This document shows positions 34,515 through 43,849 of a DNA stretch of 64,000 nt, one piece after another (the first letter of the stretch is position 1; every line of letters starts with the position of its first letter). The notes beneath the pieces are model-generated. The model made no database searches, was not told where the DNA came from, and was given only the letters and a program-made list of their open reading frames with translations. The stretch spans positions 1-64,000 of the forward strand of contig JAFMVE010000010.1 in NCBI GenBank assembly GCA_025499705.1. The letters are read 5' to 3'. The DNA comes from Carboxylicivirga caseinilyticus (lineage in GTDB: Bacteria > Bacteroidota > Bacteroidia > Bacteroidales > Marinilabiliaceae). The translations under genes were made by a program, and so were the position numbers.

Positions 34515-35219
34515 ATGAAAGAAAGAATACTCACTTTTCTATTATTGGCTTTAGTAAACATTACATTAGTTGCTCAGGAAACTGTTATGGATAGTGTTTT
34601 AATAAAAAAGTATATAAATGCCGGATGGAAGTTTTCTCCACTTGAAAAAAGATATGTTGAATTTGAGGTTTCTGACACTATTTGTTCTGCAAATCAAAAT
34701 AATAAACTTATTAGGCATTTTGTTGGAGTAGGTGATAATGTTACAAAAGCTCAGTATTATCTTGTCAGAACACAAGTGGAAGATACCATAAAAATATTGA
34801 CAACTGAATTTCGGGATGCTTTCCAACCAAATGCGGGATGGATTTTATCAAATTATCTGATCTATGAAGAAAGAGGGTATTCAAATAACAAAATACATCT
34901 TAGAAATTTAGATACCAATGAAAATGAGTTTTCAGTTTCTGGTGAGATTCCAGTTGATTCAAATGATTTTGAGAGTTTCATCGATAGAAAAAACCAAGTT
35001 TTAATATTCTTTCAGTATGGAAATAATGATAATGAATATATTTCTGACTTAATGAGTATTGACTTAAAAAACCGAAAGGTAAAGAAACTATTAACCTTTA
35101 ATTCTCCTTTTGGCTTTGAAGTACCTGTTGTAAAGCTCGACACCGAAAGAAGGATTTTAAAAGTAAATAATGGAGACTTTGTAATGTATGAATTGAAAGA
35201 AGTTCAAGTTGAATATTAA
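34515..35219 (+). CDS. Secreted hypothetical protein
   Basis: 234 aa, not recognised. It has a signal peptide (FLLLALVNITLVAQ). The mature protein is rich in beta-type segments and acidic residues, without Cys pairs or known motifs. A 33-base inverted repeat region lies just upstream, which might control it. It is a single gene in the AT-rich accessory region. Confidence 0.6.
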   Translation: MKERILTFLLLALVNITLVAQETVMDSVLIKKYINAGWKFSPLEKRYVEFEVSDTICSANQNNKLIRHFVGVGDNVTKAQYYLVRTQVEDTIKILTTEFRDAFQPNAGWILSNYLIYEERGYSNNKIHLRNLDTNENEFSVSGEIPVDSNDFESFIDRKNQVLIFFQYGNNDNEYISDLMSIDLKNRKVKKLLTFNSPFGFEVPVVKLDTERRILKVNNGDFVMYELKEVQVEY

Positions 35220-35262
35220 AAGGAACAATCAATACTGATAACTCGGAAATTAACATGGCTGG

Positions 35263-35274
35263 TTTTGCTGGTTA
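35263..35274 (+). repeat. Left arm of 12 bp inverted repeat around a lipoprotein gene
   Basis: TTTTGCTGGTTA, exact reverse complement of TAACCAGCAAAA at 35931-35942; 118 bases before the ATG. Confidence 0.65.
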
Positions 35275-35392
35275 TCAAGCCACAAATAGTGGATATTTTT
35301 CAATTAACTAACCTAAAAAGACATAATCAAAGCCAAAACCATTTAAAGTTTTCCATTACTCTATAGAACAGAACTAAATAAATAATCAAAAA

Positions 35393-35830
35393 ATGACTAA
35401 AAAAACTTTTAACCAACTTCTGATTTTCATTACTGTTTTAACAATTACATCTTGTTTGATTTCGGGTGGTTCAAATAATTTAAACGTTGAAAAAAACGAC
35501 GTTTTAGGCAGCTGGAAGATAACCAAACGGTCATTAAAGAAAATAACAAGTGATGAAAAAAGGACAGAGGATAAAATAATAACATCATTCATATTAAATT
35601 CTGATTCAACAGCCATAATTACCTTTGGAGAGTCTGATAATAAAAAAATGAACGGAACATGGATCTGGCAAGCTGAGAAAAAAATGGGTAATAATAATTT
35701 CGGTATTTCAATAAGCAGTGATGTAGTTCTCAATGTAAATGGATTATCTGCATTAGCATTACAATTGGAGCAAAAAGGTGAAAAGAATAATCTCAAGGCT
35801 GGAGATTATACATTTGAAAAACAAGAATAG
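35393..35830 (+). CDS. Lipocalin-like lipoprotein
   Basis: 145 aa lipoprotein with lipobox ITSC (Cys21). The mature part opens with DVLGSWKITKRS and continues with TSFILNSDSTAIITFGES and MNGTWIWQAEK, the strand pattern of the small lipocalin-like domains common in Bacteroidota lipoproteins. Ligand and role are unknown. The unit is bracketed by an exact 12 bp inverted repeat at 35263 and 35931. Confidence 0.65.
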   Translation: MTKKTFNQLLIFITVLTITSCLISGGSNNLNVEKNDVLGSWKITKRSLKKITSDEKRTEDKIITSFILNSDSTAIITFGESDNKKMNGTWIWQAEKKMGNNNFGISISSDVVLNVNGLSALALQLEQKGEKNNLKAGDYTFEKQE

Positions 35831-35930
35831 GAATAGATTATAAAATGCCGGAAATAAAGTGTGATCCGTTTGCCCGTATTAACGGTTTTTATTGCGCTAG
35901 TGTATGACTCTTGAAAATGAGCCGAAGCAT

Positions 35931-35942
35931 TAACCAGCAAAA
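35931..35942 (+). repeat. Right arm of 12 bp inverted repeat around a lipoprotein gene
   Basis: TAACCAGCAAAA, 100 bases after the stop of the lipocalin-like gene and 52 bases before the next start. Confidence 0.65.
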
Positions 35943-35994
35943 GCTATACAGTATTTATGAATGATAGTAAACCTACTCAATAGACACAGAAAAG

Positions 35995-36657
35995 ATGAAC
36001 ATAAATTTTCCCAAATACATTGAAAATCTAAATGAATCAGATCGAAATGAGTGGTTAAAAGTAAAAGATATCTCATCAGAGTTAAGGAAGCATTATCAGA
36101 TAACAGGTACAAGAAATCCTTTGATTAAGAAATTTCATTTATTTGCCGACAAGCAAAAGCCAATATTTTTTAATTCATGGAGAGTTAACAGTGCATCCAA
36201 TTCATTCTCCTTATGTCTGATTGAATACCAAACAAGTTATCAATCTGTTTCAACCTTCGGGGCATCGACTCATACATCTAATGATAAATATTTTTTCGGA
36301 CATTTAAGTATAATGAAAGACTTTGGCCATACTTTGATCAGACCAGAAACTTTGGGTGATAAGATTGCAGAATTATTTAATCCTGTTGAAATTGATATTA
36401 AAGGATACTGGAAGTTTAGTAATAAGTATTATATACTTTCTAATGAGAAGGAGAAATTTCTTGGTTCACTTACTGGTAAATTTATAAAATACCTTGAAAA
36501 TCTTCGTAAACCTGAAATTGAATTTTATGGTCATGAATGTTTATTCAGGCTTGATAAGGCAATTGATTTGAAGCAAACAATTGAATTGTGTAACATCGGT
36601 ATTAATTTAGATATCATTTTAAATGAATCAGTGCCAGGCAATCCAATTCAAACATAA
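35995..36657 (+). CDS. Hypothetical cytoplasmic protein
   Basis: 220 aa, not recognised. There is no signal peptide or membrane segment, and the composition is that of a soluble globular protein. Two stretches stand out: HLFADKQKPIFFNSWRV and KDFGHTLIRPETLGDK. It may be a toxin-, immunity- or defence-type accessory protein, but no motif supports that. AT-rich and alone on its transcript. Confidence 0.55.
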   Translation: MNINFPKYIENLNESDRNEWLKVKDISSELRKHYQITGTRNPLIKKFHLFADKQKPIFFNSWRVNSASNSFSLCLIEYQTSYQSVSTFGASTHTSNDKYFFGHLSIMKDFGHTLIRPETLGDKIAELFNPVEIDIKGYWKFSNKYYILSNEKEKFLGSLTGKFIKYLENLRKPEIEFYGHECLFRLDKAIDLKQTIELCNIGINLDIILNESVPGNPIQT

Positions 36658-36789
36658 ACAGGTTTTACTTGTACTGATACTTTTATAAAAATTTGGAGTC
36701 AGAAAATTAATAGATCTCAAAAAGAAAAAACTGAAACCATTTAAGAATCATAAATAATTACCCGGTAACATAAGAACAAACACATAAAC

Positions 36790-37833
36790 ATGAAATTAAA
36801 AAGTTTAATTCTATTTGGATTATTATTCTCAATTGGAGTACTAAAGGCTCAAACTGACTACAGACAGGGGTTTATTTTAACTCATACAGGCGATACCATC
36901 TACGGAGAAATTGATTATCGGAGTGATTTATTAATGAGTAGTCTTTGTAGATTTAAAGATAGAGAAAATGCAATTAAGGAATATTCTCCGGATGATATTA
37001 CTGCATACAGATTTGTTGATGGTAAGTACTATATAGTCAAAGAGATAAATAATGAAAAAGTATTCTTGGAATTTTTGATCAAAGGTGAAATCAACATGTA
37101 TTATATGCGAGATAAAATTGGAGATCATTATTATCTCGATAAGGTGGATGTACCGTTAATCGAATTGCCATATGAAGAAGGAACAAAATATTTAAATGGC
37201 GAAGAAGTATCTTTTGAAACCACAAAACATATTGGAATATTAAAATATTACATGCAGGATGCTCCCGGATTTCAGTCCAGGATTAATTCGATAAAAAGGC
37301 CAGAGCATAAAAACTTAATTAAGTTGGCAGAAGATTACCATAAGGCTGTTTGTGACGGAGAACAGTGTATAATTTACGAGAAATCAACTCCATTAATAAA
37401 TATTCTGCCAGAATTTATAGTTGGTGTGAGCAGGTATACGAATTTTGATGCTTTTAATGATAAGTTATATATGCACACTGGTTTAATTGGTCACATTTGG
37501 ATGCCAAGCACGAGTGAGAAAATGTATTTCCGCACCGGAGTTCTATTTTCGCAACTTGAATATTATGGACAGAAGAAAAACTATTATAAAATACCATGCC
37601 AAATTGAGTATATCTACCCGCAGGGTATCTTCAGGCCAAGGGTTTCATACGGATTGAATTTTTATATACCCGGTTATCAATCCGTTTCTTTAGATATTGG
37701 AGCAAATATTAAATTATCTGAAACCTTCTTTTTAAGCGCCACTGCAGATATCGAGTTTGATCCCTCAGTAATTATTGTGCCTAATAGCATGATTTGTCAT
37801 TCCTTTAATCTGGGTTTATTTGTTAAGTTTTAA
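36790..37833 (+). CDS. Secreted protein with probable outer membrane barrel end
   Basis: 347 aa with a signal peptide ending in LKAQ. The N-terminal part begins GFILTHTGDTIYGEIDYRS, a motif seen at the start of many uncharacterised Bacteroidota secreted proteins. The C-terminal ~150 residues alternate strands (MYFRTGVLFSQLEYYGQ, VSYGLNFYIPGYQSVSLDIG) and end in Phe (LFVKF), like an outer membrane barrel. The function is unknown. The following lipoprotein remnant begins 19 bases later. Confidence 0.62.
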   Translation: MKLKSLILFGLLFSIGVLKAQTDYRQGFILTHTGDTIYGEIDYRSDLLMSSLCRFKDRENAIKEYSPDDITAYRFVDGKYYIVKEINNEKVFLEFLIKGEINMYYMRDKIGDHYYLDKVDVPLIELPYEEGTKYLNGEEVSFETTKHIGILKYYMQDAPGFQSRINSIKRPEHKNLIKLAEDYHKAVCDGEQCIIYEKSTPLINILPEFIVGVSRYTNFDAFNDKLYMHTGLIGHIWMPSTSEKMYFRTGVLFSQLEYYGQKKNYYKIPCQIEYIYPQGIFRPRVSYGLNFYIPGYQSVSLDIGANIKLSETFFLSATADIEFDPSVIIVPNSMICHSFNLGLFVKF

Positions 37834-37852
37834 ATAGCCAATTCTAAACAAA

Positions 37853-38390
37853 ATGAAAAAAATTAAAAACGTTACATTTCTTCTTTTTTTATTAGTGTTA
37901 ATAAGTTGTTCTAAAGATGATCCCGTTTATCAAGATGTTGAATTAAATACTATTGAATACAATGGTAATACATATGAAATTGAGTGGGGAGAACTTATTT
38001 ATGAAGGTTTATCTGATGATCCTGAGAATCCGCATTTAAACGGAACACATGTTTTTTTATATTACATTTTATCCTAAAGAAATTACCTACACTTCCTCAA
38101 CTGATTCTTATGATGGAAACGGTTGGTATTTCGAATTAGGACCAATATTCTCGGAAACTAATAGCATTGAAGGAGAAAATAATGGCAACGTTTATCCTCG
38201 ATTCTACACTAATGTGAAATTTCCGATTACTAACGAAAATGAAGGAGAAATTATAAGCACAGAAGTTTATCGGGATAAGAAATTTACCATTTCTAAAAAT
38301 GGTACTGAATATGAAATTTCATATGCGGCTAAGGATGATGAAGGCTCTTCTCTTGTAATGCGTTTTAAAGGGAGTTTACTTCAAAAATAA
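37853..38390 (+). pseudogene. Lipoprotein gene interrupted by a poly-T frameshift
   Basis: Two overlapping frames fit one protein. The first (37853-38077) has a lipobox ISC (about Cys19), then SKDDPVYQDV, and stops just after THVF. The second (38049-38390) continues from the same point in another frame. Taking one T away from the run of seven at 38052-38058 joins them as NGTHVFYITFYPKE, giving about 178 aa. It is either a decayed gene, a phase-variable tract or a read error. The family is not recognised, though small immunoglobulin-like lipoproteins of this shape are common. Confidence 0.68.
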
Positions 38391-38398
38391 TAATATTA

Positions 38399-38414
38399 GT
38401 ATGCTATGGAGCAT
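38399..38414. terminator. Small hairpin after the broken lipoprotein gene
   Basis: TATGCT-atgg-AGCATA follows the stop by about 10 bases. The T tail is weak, so the call is tentative. Confidence 0.35.
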
Positions 38415-38607
38415 AGTTTACCTGGGTTTACCATGATCGAATACTTTATCGTTAAGAGATAAAACACACGAGCAGCTGCCCTATTTGATTTAGTAAATAT
38501 CAGCCTTTATGAATTGTAATAGCATGTTATTTATATAGATTTTACTTATATTAAACTACATAATATTTGAGTGCTGGTAGAATAACTTTTCTTTATATGA
38601 ATTAATT

Positions 38608-39009
38608 ATGAAACCTGAAATACATAGGTCACTGGTCATATTGATTGCAGTGTCTTCTTTATTTCAATTAAATATAAGTTGTGAAAAAGAAGAATGGAAA
38701 GAGATAGATCTAAGTGAAACAGCATGTAATTTTGAAGGTACTGTTATTAACTCTGTTACCAACTATTCCGGATACATTCATAATGTAGAGGGTACAGCAG
38801 CATGGGTTATTATTGGTACTAATCCGGAGAATACTATTGATGTATTCTTTTTGCCCTGCAATTTAGCATCTGATTTTAGAACAGAAGGTTTAGAAATAAT
38901 TTTCGATGGAGAAGTAATGAATGTTGTCGATTATTTAGAAGGAGAGTTACAAAAAGATTTTATAGGAACTCCGTTTAGATTAACCTATGCCAGGGTTAAG
39001 ATAAGATGA
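38608..39009 (+). CDS. Hypothetical lipoprotein
   Basis: 133 aa, not recognised. The signal peptide ends in ISC (about Cys25), followed by EKEEWKEID. The mature domain is strand-rich (CNFEGTVINSVTNYSG, GLEIIFDGEVMNVVDY) with two further Cys that could pair. It is a single gene with a 217-base gap upstream that shows no other gene. Confidence 0.6.
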   Translation: MKPEIHRSLVILIAVSSLFQLNISCEKEEWKEIDLSETACNFEGTVINSVTNYSGYIHNVEGTAAWVIIGTNPENTIDVFFLPCNLASDFRTEGLEIIFDGEVMNVVDYLEGELQKDFIGTPFRLTYARVKIR

Positions 39010-39171
39010 AGGCAAAAAGTAGCATATAGGATTTTAGTAAAATAATTTATAGTTAGTTTTATTGGTTTGGTTGCCATTATCAATCAGAATGATAAGGTAC
39101 GATCATTTTTCACGACTTTACATATCTAATAATTGATACTTAAAAATTTTAATAAAGAGATTATTTTATAA

Positions 39172-39203
39172 TTGAATGCGAAAACAAAATTCGATTACAT
39201 TTG
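39172..39203 (+). promoter_or_regulatory. Promoter of the Ca/Na antiporter gene
   Basis: TTG at 39172-39174, a 21-base spacer, and TACATTTG at 39196-39203. This is a full Bacteroidota -33/-7 pair 17 bases before the ATG. Confidence 0.65.
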
Positions 39204-39219
39204 ATTAAAAAGTAATTGT

Positions 39220-40173
39220 ATGATACTTTCAATTTTGTTTGTTGTTGCAGGATTTGTTGCCTTGATATTTGGAGCAAATTGGTTAGTTGATGGAGCTTCT
39301 GCGTTAGCGAAGAAATATAAAGTGTCGGATTTAGTGATTGGTTTGACCATTGTAGCTTTTGGCACTTCAGCACCCGAGTTGGTCGTTAACAGTATTGCAT
39401 CAGTAAAAGGATATTCTGACATAGTTCTCGGAAATATTATAGGAAGCAATAATTTTAATTTGTTTATAATACTTGGATTATCAGGAGTAATACTACCAAT
39501 AAAAGTTCAAACATCAACAGCATGGAAAGAAATTCCGATTTCTCTGTTTATCTCTGTGTTAGTATTGTTTCTGCTGAATGATTTTGTTTTTACCGGGACT
39601 TCTTATTCGAGTCGATTGGATGGGGTGATTATGTTGATTCTGTTTTGTCTTTTTTTATATTATGTATTTAATCAAATGAAAAGTGACCCTCAAACTGTTA
39701 CAACTGATATTCAAAAAACAGCCTTAAAGATTTGGGGACTTATAATCGTTGGATTAAGTGGTTTGATTTTGGGAGGGCAACTTGTAGTTGAAAATAGTAT
39801 TGATATTGCAAATACATTGGGTGTAAGTGAAAAAATTATTGGATTAACAATTGTTGCTGCAGGAACATCCTTGCCAGAGTTAGTAACTTCAATTGTAGCT
39901 GCAACAAAGAAGAATAGTGATATTGCGATTGGAAATGTCATAGGTTCAAATATCTTCAATATACTTTTAATTTTATCTATCAGTAGTATAATAAGACCTA
40001 TTGAGTATAATCCAAAGTTTAATATTGACTTGTTGATTCTAATAGGAGGTACAGTTTTTCTATTGACATCAATGTTGACAGGGCAAAGAAAGAAATTAGA
40101 CAGATGGGAAGCTGGAATCTTATTTGGATTTTATCTGCTGTATACAAGCTATCTGGTTATGAAAGAGATATGA
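39220..40173 (+). CDS. Calcium/sodium antiporter (YrbG family)
   Basis: 317 aa cation exchanger with ten hydrophobic segments in two homologous halves. Each half carries the alpha-repeat signature: GLTIVAFGTSAPELVVNSIAS with GNIIGSNNFN in the first, and GLTIVAAGTSLPELVTSIVAA with GNVIGSNIFN in the second. Both halves keep the acidic residue used in ion binding. It exports Ca2+ against Na+ or H+ across the inner membrane (family knowledge). It has a well-formed promoter of its own. Confidence 0.92.
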   Translation: MILSILFVVAGFVALIFGANWLVDGASALAKKYKVSDLVIGLTIVAFGTSAPELVVNSIASVKGYSDIVLGNIIGSNNFNLFIILGLSGVILPIKVQTSTAWKEIPISLFISVLVLFLLNDFVFTGTSYSSRLDGVIMLILFCLFLYYVFNQMKSDPQTVTTDIQKTALKIWGLIIVGLSGLILGGQLVVENSIDIANTLGVSEKIIGLTIVAAGTSLPELVTSIVAATKKNSDIAIGNVIGSNIFNILLILSISSIIRPIEYNPKFNIDLLILIGGTVFLLTSMLTGQRKKLDRWEAGILFGFYLLYTSYLVMKEI

Positions 40174-40283
40174 AAATAAGCTATAATTGATTGTTTAAAC
40201 ATTTCTTAGGTAGCTTTTCGTAAAAACAAATGTTGGATGCGTTCTGTTATTTTCATTAAAGCAAAAATTAATTAAAATAGATC

Positions 40284-40730
40284 ATGAAAACAAGCAGAGG
40301 TGAAAAAAAGAAAGTTTCAAAATGGTTTTGGATAATTGTTATTATAATGCTGATTTGGAATCTTATTGGAGTCGTATCTTTTTTTGGACATGTATTTATA
40401 TCTGATGAGACATTATCGAATCTTCCTCAAAACGAAAAGGATTTATACAGTGAGTATCCCATATGGACCACCCTTCTTTTTGCAATTGCTGTATTTGGAG
40501 GTTTGTTGGGTTCAATATCTTTGATTTTAAGAAGTAAATGGGCTAGACCATATTTTATTATCTCATTTATGGCCATAGTTCCTCAAATGATTCATAATGT
40601 ATTTTTTACGCATTCTATTAGTGTTTATGGTTTTATTCAAGCTATAACAATGCCTGTTTTAGTTGTTGTAATAGGTGGCTTTCTTATTTGGTATTCATCT
40701 TATTCGTATAATAAAAAATGGATAAGCTAA
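40284..40730 (+). CDS. Small four-helix membrane protein, unknown function
   Basis: 148 aa with four hydrophobic segments (about 14-34, 62-82, 90-108, 118-138) and a basic N-terminal tail. I recall similar proteins annotated only as hypothetical or, without support, as sugar transporters. The 3' end overlaps the DUF1801 gene by 13 bases, so the two are coupled. Confidence 0.65.
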   Translation: MKTSRGEKKKVSKWFWIIVIIMLIWNLIGVVSFFGHVFISDETLSNLPQNEKDLYSEYPIWTTLLFAIAVFGGLLGSISLILRSKWARPYFIISFMAIVPQMIHNVFFTHSISVYGFIQAITMPVLVVVIGGFLIWYSSYSYNKKWIS

Positions 40731-41185
40731 TGAAATACACTGCATCAACGCCAGAAGAATACATAGATCAATTACCTGAAGACAAAAAAAAAGTAATTCA
40801 AAAATTACGCTCTGTTATTCTAAATAATTTACCCAAAGGTTTCGAAGAAGGAATTAGTTATGGAATGATAGGTTACTATGTGCCGCATAGTCTCTATCCG
40901 GATGGATATCACTGTTCACCTGATTTGCCTTTGCCTTTTATGAATATTGCTTCCCAAAAAAACTCTGTTAATTTATACCATAGTGGTATTTATGCCGATC
41001 ATAATTTGTATAATTGGTTTGTTTCAGAATATGGAAAATATACCTCGCGTAGATTGGATATGGGTAAAAGTTGTATTCGTTTTAAAAAAATGGAAGAAAT
41101 ACCATATGACTTAATAGGGGATTTATGTAAGAAAATTAGTGTTAAGCAGTGGATTGATATATATGAATGTAATTTAAAAAAGTAA
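40718..41185 (+). CDS. DUF1801 (YdhG-like) domain protein
   Basis: 155 aa soluble protein of the DUF1801 type. TPEEYIDQLPEDKKKVIQKLRSVI and LPKGFEEGISYGMIGYYVP are the family core, followed by the closing SCIRFKKMEEIPYDLI. The biochemical role is unknown. It could start at 40718 or at the Met at 40730. It overlaps the previous membrane protein gene and is 9 bases before the DJ-1 gene, so these three form an operon. Confidence 0.82.
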   Translation: MDKLMKYTASTPEEYIDQLPEDKKKVIQKLRSVILNNLPKGFEEGISYGMIGYYVPHSLYPDGYHCSPDLPLPFMNIASQKNSVNLYHSGIYADHNLYNWFVSEYGKYTSRRLDMGKSCIRFKKMEEIPYDLIGDLCKKISVKQWIDIYECNLKK

Positions 41186-41194
41186 AAGAGATTC

Positions 41195-41770
41195 ATGAAA
41201 AAAGTACTTCTTTTATTGGCCGATGGATTCGAAATATATGAAGCAAGTGTATTTATTGATGTAATGGGTTGGAACCTGGAAGAAGGTGATGGTTCCACGC
41301 AATTATTTACGGGTGCCTTGCGCAAAGAAATAAAAAGCGCATTTAAGCAGCGTTTTATTGTTGATTATACCGTTGAAGAAATAGAAGTAGATTCATTTGA
41401 TGCATTGGCTATACCGGGTGGTTTTGAGGTGTACGGATTTTATAAGGATGCCTACAATGAAAAATTTCTGGAGTTAATCAGAAGTTTTAAGGCAGCCAAT
41501 AAAATGATCGCTACTGTTTGTGCAGGAGCTTTACCAACCGGGAAAAGTGGTATTCTCGAAAACAAAAAAGCTACAGTGTATGATATGCCTGTACGACGGG
41601 AGGCTCTGAAGAGCTTTGGTGCAGATGTTATTCATCAACCGATTGTAACAGACGATAATATCATAACCTCATGGAATCCTTCAACTGCTATTGGGGTGGC
41701 CTTTTTATTGTTGGAATGGTTAACATCCAAGGAAAATGCTGAAAAGGTGCGTCAGCTGATGGGCTTTTGA
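41195..41770 (+). CDS. DJ-1/PfpI family protein
   Basis: 191 aa. Flavodoxin-like start KVLLLLADGFEIYEASVFID with the conserved Glu near residue 15, and the nucleophile elbow ATVCAGALP (about Cys110). This fits the DJ-1/YajL branch linked to glyoxal handling and oxidative stress protection; the exact activity is not readable. It lies 9 bases after the DUF1801 gene and 33 before the next membrane gene. Confidence 0.88.
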   Translation: MKKVLLLLADGFEIYEASVFIDVMGWNLEEGDGSTQLFTGALRKEIKSAFKQRFIVDYTVEEIEVDSFDALAIPGGFEVYGFYKDAYNEKFLELIRSFKAANKMIATVCAGALPTGKSGILENKKATVYDMPVRREALKSFGADVIHQPIVTDDNIITSWNPSTAIGVAFLLLEWLTSKENAEKVRQLMGF

Positions 41771-41803
41771 TTCTTATGGAAAATATTTAAGTCGTTTAAT
41801 GAA

Positions 41804-42262
41804 ATGAATAAAACACTTGTTCTTTTTCTGGTTTCATTCTTTACTCTGCTGATATCAGCTACTATTCTTATTCGGGGTGTTGCACTTCTGACTTTTTCAT
41901 TATCCGATAGGTTTTATGTACCCATTGGATCATTCATAACCTGGGCAGCGTTGATTGCTTTGCCCTTGAGTATTTATTATGGATTATTAATAATTAACCC
42001 AAAGGCGTTTAATAGTATTAAACTGCTGGATATCTGCTTTAAAATAGTTTTTATCTCTTCAGTATTATGGTTGCCTGTAAGCTATTTGCTTGCAGGAAAT
42101 ATGGCATTTACATTTTCACAGCTGAATGGGTTTCAGGGAGGTTCATTGGCCTTTCAATGTTTTCTTTTTTATACCGGATTGGTAGTTCTTTGTTCTGTAA
42201 TATTACTTTTAATGGGTTTGGGAATTTTAGTTATAAATAAAATAACACATCGTAAAAATTGA
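41804..42262 (+). CDS. Small four-helix membrane protein
   Basis: 152 aa, not assigned. Four hydrophobic segments (about 5-28, 42-65, 78-98, 118-142) resemble DUF2975-type proteins in layout, but the similarity is only in pattern. It is the last gene of the run begun at 40284. A 167-base gap follows with no gene. Confidence 0.55.
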   Translation: MNKTLVLFLVSFFTLLISATILIRGVALLTFSLSDRFYVPIGSFITWAALIALPLSIYYGLLIINPKAFNSIKLLDICFKIVFISSVLWLPVSYLLAGNMAFTFSQLNGFQGGSLAFQCFLFYTGLVVLCSVILLLMGLGILVINKITHRKN

Positions 42263-42429
42263 TTGCTAATATTTACTGAAATGAGGTGTTGTAAGTAGAT
42301 GTAAATCAATAGTTACCAATAATGATAAATAGTAATATCGAAGGTAGTTTCTCAATTTTCATGAAATGTTTATTTTAGCATTTTTACTTTTGATACCAAC
42401 GGTAACCATGCAATTAAACGGATTTTAAG

Positions 42430-42969
42430 ATGAAAGAAAAAAGATCAACACAACCAGGAGATGTAATTAAATATTGCCCTAAATGTGGAAGTGAGGAGTT
42501 TATTTTCGATGGTTCAAGATCATTTAAATGCAATAAATGTAAATTTCATTTTTTTATTAATTCATCGGCTGCAGTAGCTGCAGTTATTGTGAACGAAAAA
42601 GGGGAGGTGCTTTTAACGCGCAGGGCTTTTGATCCGGGTAAAGGTATGCTCGACCTTCCGGGTGGATTTGTCGACCCAATGGAAAGTGCTGAAATGGCTG
42701 TCAGACGAGAAATAAAAGAAGAGTTAAACCTCGATATCGATGATATGAACTACCTGGTATCATATCCAAACGAATATGTATTCTCAGGTTTTTCAGTTTA
42801 TACAACCGATTTGGGTTTTTTGTGTAAAGTCAAAAATTTTGAACAGATGCATGTGGAGGATGATATTTCAGGCTATGAGTTTGTAAAAGAAAAGGAGATT
42901 GATTACGAACAAATTAGCTCTGATTCGATAGCTAATATACTTAAGAGTTATTTTCAAACTCAGATCTAA
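42430..42969 (+). CDS. Zinc-ribbon NUDIX hydrolase
   Basis: 179 aa. The N-terminal zinc ribbon CPKCGSEEF ... CNKCKFHFF (residues 15-40) is followed by a NUDIX domain with GGFVDPMESAEMAVRREIKEEL. The usual Gly after EE is replaced (EELNL), which is tolerated in some members. The layout matches NADH-pyrophosphatase-like enzymes, though the SQPWPxPxS motif of NudC is not seen, so the substrate is open. A TACTTTTG box lies at 42385-42392. Confidence 0.84.
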   Translation: MKEKRSTQPGDVIKYCPKCGSEEFIFDGSRSFKCNKCKFHFFINSSAAVAAVIVNEKGEVLLTRRAFDPGKGMLDLPGGFVDPMESAEMAVRREIKEELNLDIDDMNYLVSYPNEYVFSGFSVYTTDLGFLCKVKNFEQMHVEDDISGYEFVKEKEIDYEQISSDSIANILKSYFQTQI

Positions 42970-43064
42970 GGAAGTTATTTTAGAATTGAAATAAATTATG
43001 CCTGTAAGTACAGGATATCAAGGCATAAATTCATTATTTCTTTATATTTACAAATAAAAATACT

Positions 43065-43715
43065 ATGCCTCAGGAATTACAGTTACTACTAATAACAGCA
43101 GCTTCCATTGGTTTTTTTCATACACTTATGGGACCCGATCACTATTTGCCATTTATCATGATTGGTAAGGCACGTGATTGGTCGTTGCGTAAAGTTATTG
43201 GGTTAACTCTGTTATGTGGAATGGGCCACATTTTGAGTTCTGTTATTCTGGGATTTGTAGGAATTGCTTTGCAGGTGCAAGTATCAAAGCTTGAGTTTAT
43301 AGAATCTTTCAGGGGCAATCTGGCTGCCTGGGCTTTTATTGCTTTCGGTTTATTGTATACTATTTGGGGTATCAGGCATTGGATGAAAAAGAAACATCAT
43401 GGTCATAGTCATGGAAAGATAGAGGATTCACGTAATATTACACCATGGGTGTTATTTATTATTTTTGCCTTAGGTCCATGTGAACCACTTATCCCGGTAT
43501 TAATGTATCCTGCTGTATCACAAAGTACTTCTGCATTAATTCTGGTTACTTCTGTTTTTGGAGTAACAACATTATTAACAATGGTTGCCATGGTGGTAAC
43601 ATCAACTTATGGATTAAGTTTTATAAATATAAAAAAATACGAGCATCTAAGTCATTCAGTAGCCGGAATGGTAATTTTTCTTTCTGGGCTGGCAATGCAA
43701 TTCTTAGGATTGTAG
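43065..43715 (+). CDS. TauE/SafE- or NicO-like membrane transporter
   Basis: 216 aa membrane protein with about six helices. The first helix has HTLMGPDHYLPF, an HxxxxDH motif like that of nickel/cobalt permeases. A cytoplasmic His-rich loop (KKKHHGHSHGK, about 108-118) suggests metal binding. GPCEPLIPVLMYP in helix 4 is a conserved feature of UreH/NicO/TauE-like proteins. A divalent metal exporter or importer is the likeliest role (inference). It is a single gene. Confidence 0.72.
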   Translation: MPQELQLLLITAASIGFFHTLMGPDHYLPFIMIGKARDWSLRKVIGLTLLCGMGHILSSVILGFVGIALQVQVSKLEFIESFRGNLAAWAFIAFGLLYTIWGIRHWMKKKHHGHSHGKIEDSRNITPWVLFIIFALGPCEPLIPVLMYPAVSQSTSALILVTSVFGVTTLLTMVAMVVTSTYGLSFINIKKYEHLSHSVAGMVIFLSGLAMQFLGL

Positions 43716-43849
43716 TGTGCAGATTATAATCATTGAAAAATTGTGTTTTACCTATAGTTTGGTAGGTTTCATAAAACAGTGAAACCTTTTGCTATTTAAT
43801 CCGTTTTGCTTGTATTATTGGGGATAAACATTTAGTATCGTTATCTAAT

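Noticed and set aside
29700-42300. Prophage or integrative element for the accessory region
   Set aside because: No integrase, transposase, phage structural or conjugation genes, and no tRNA at its edges.
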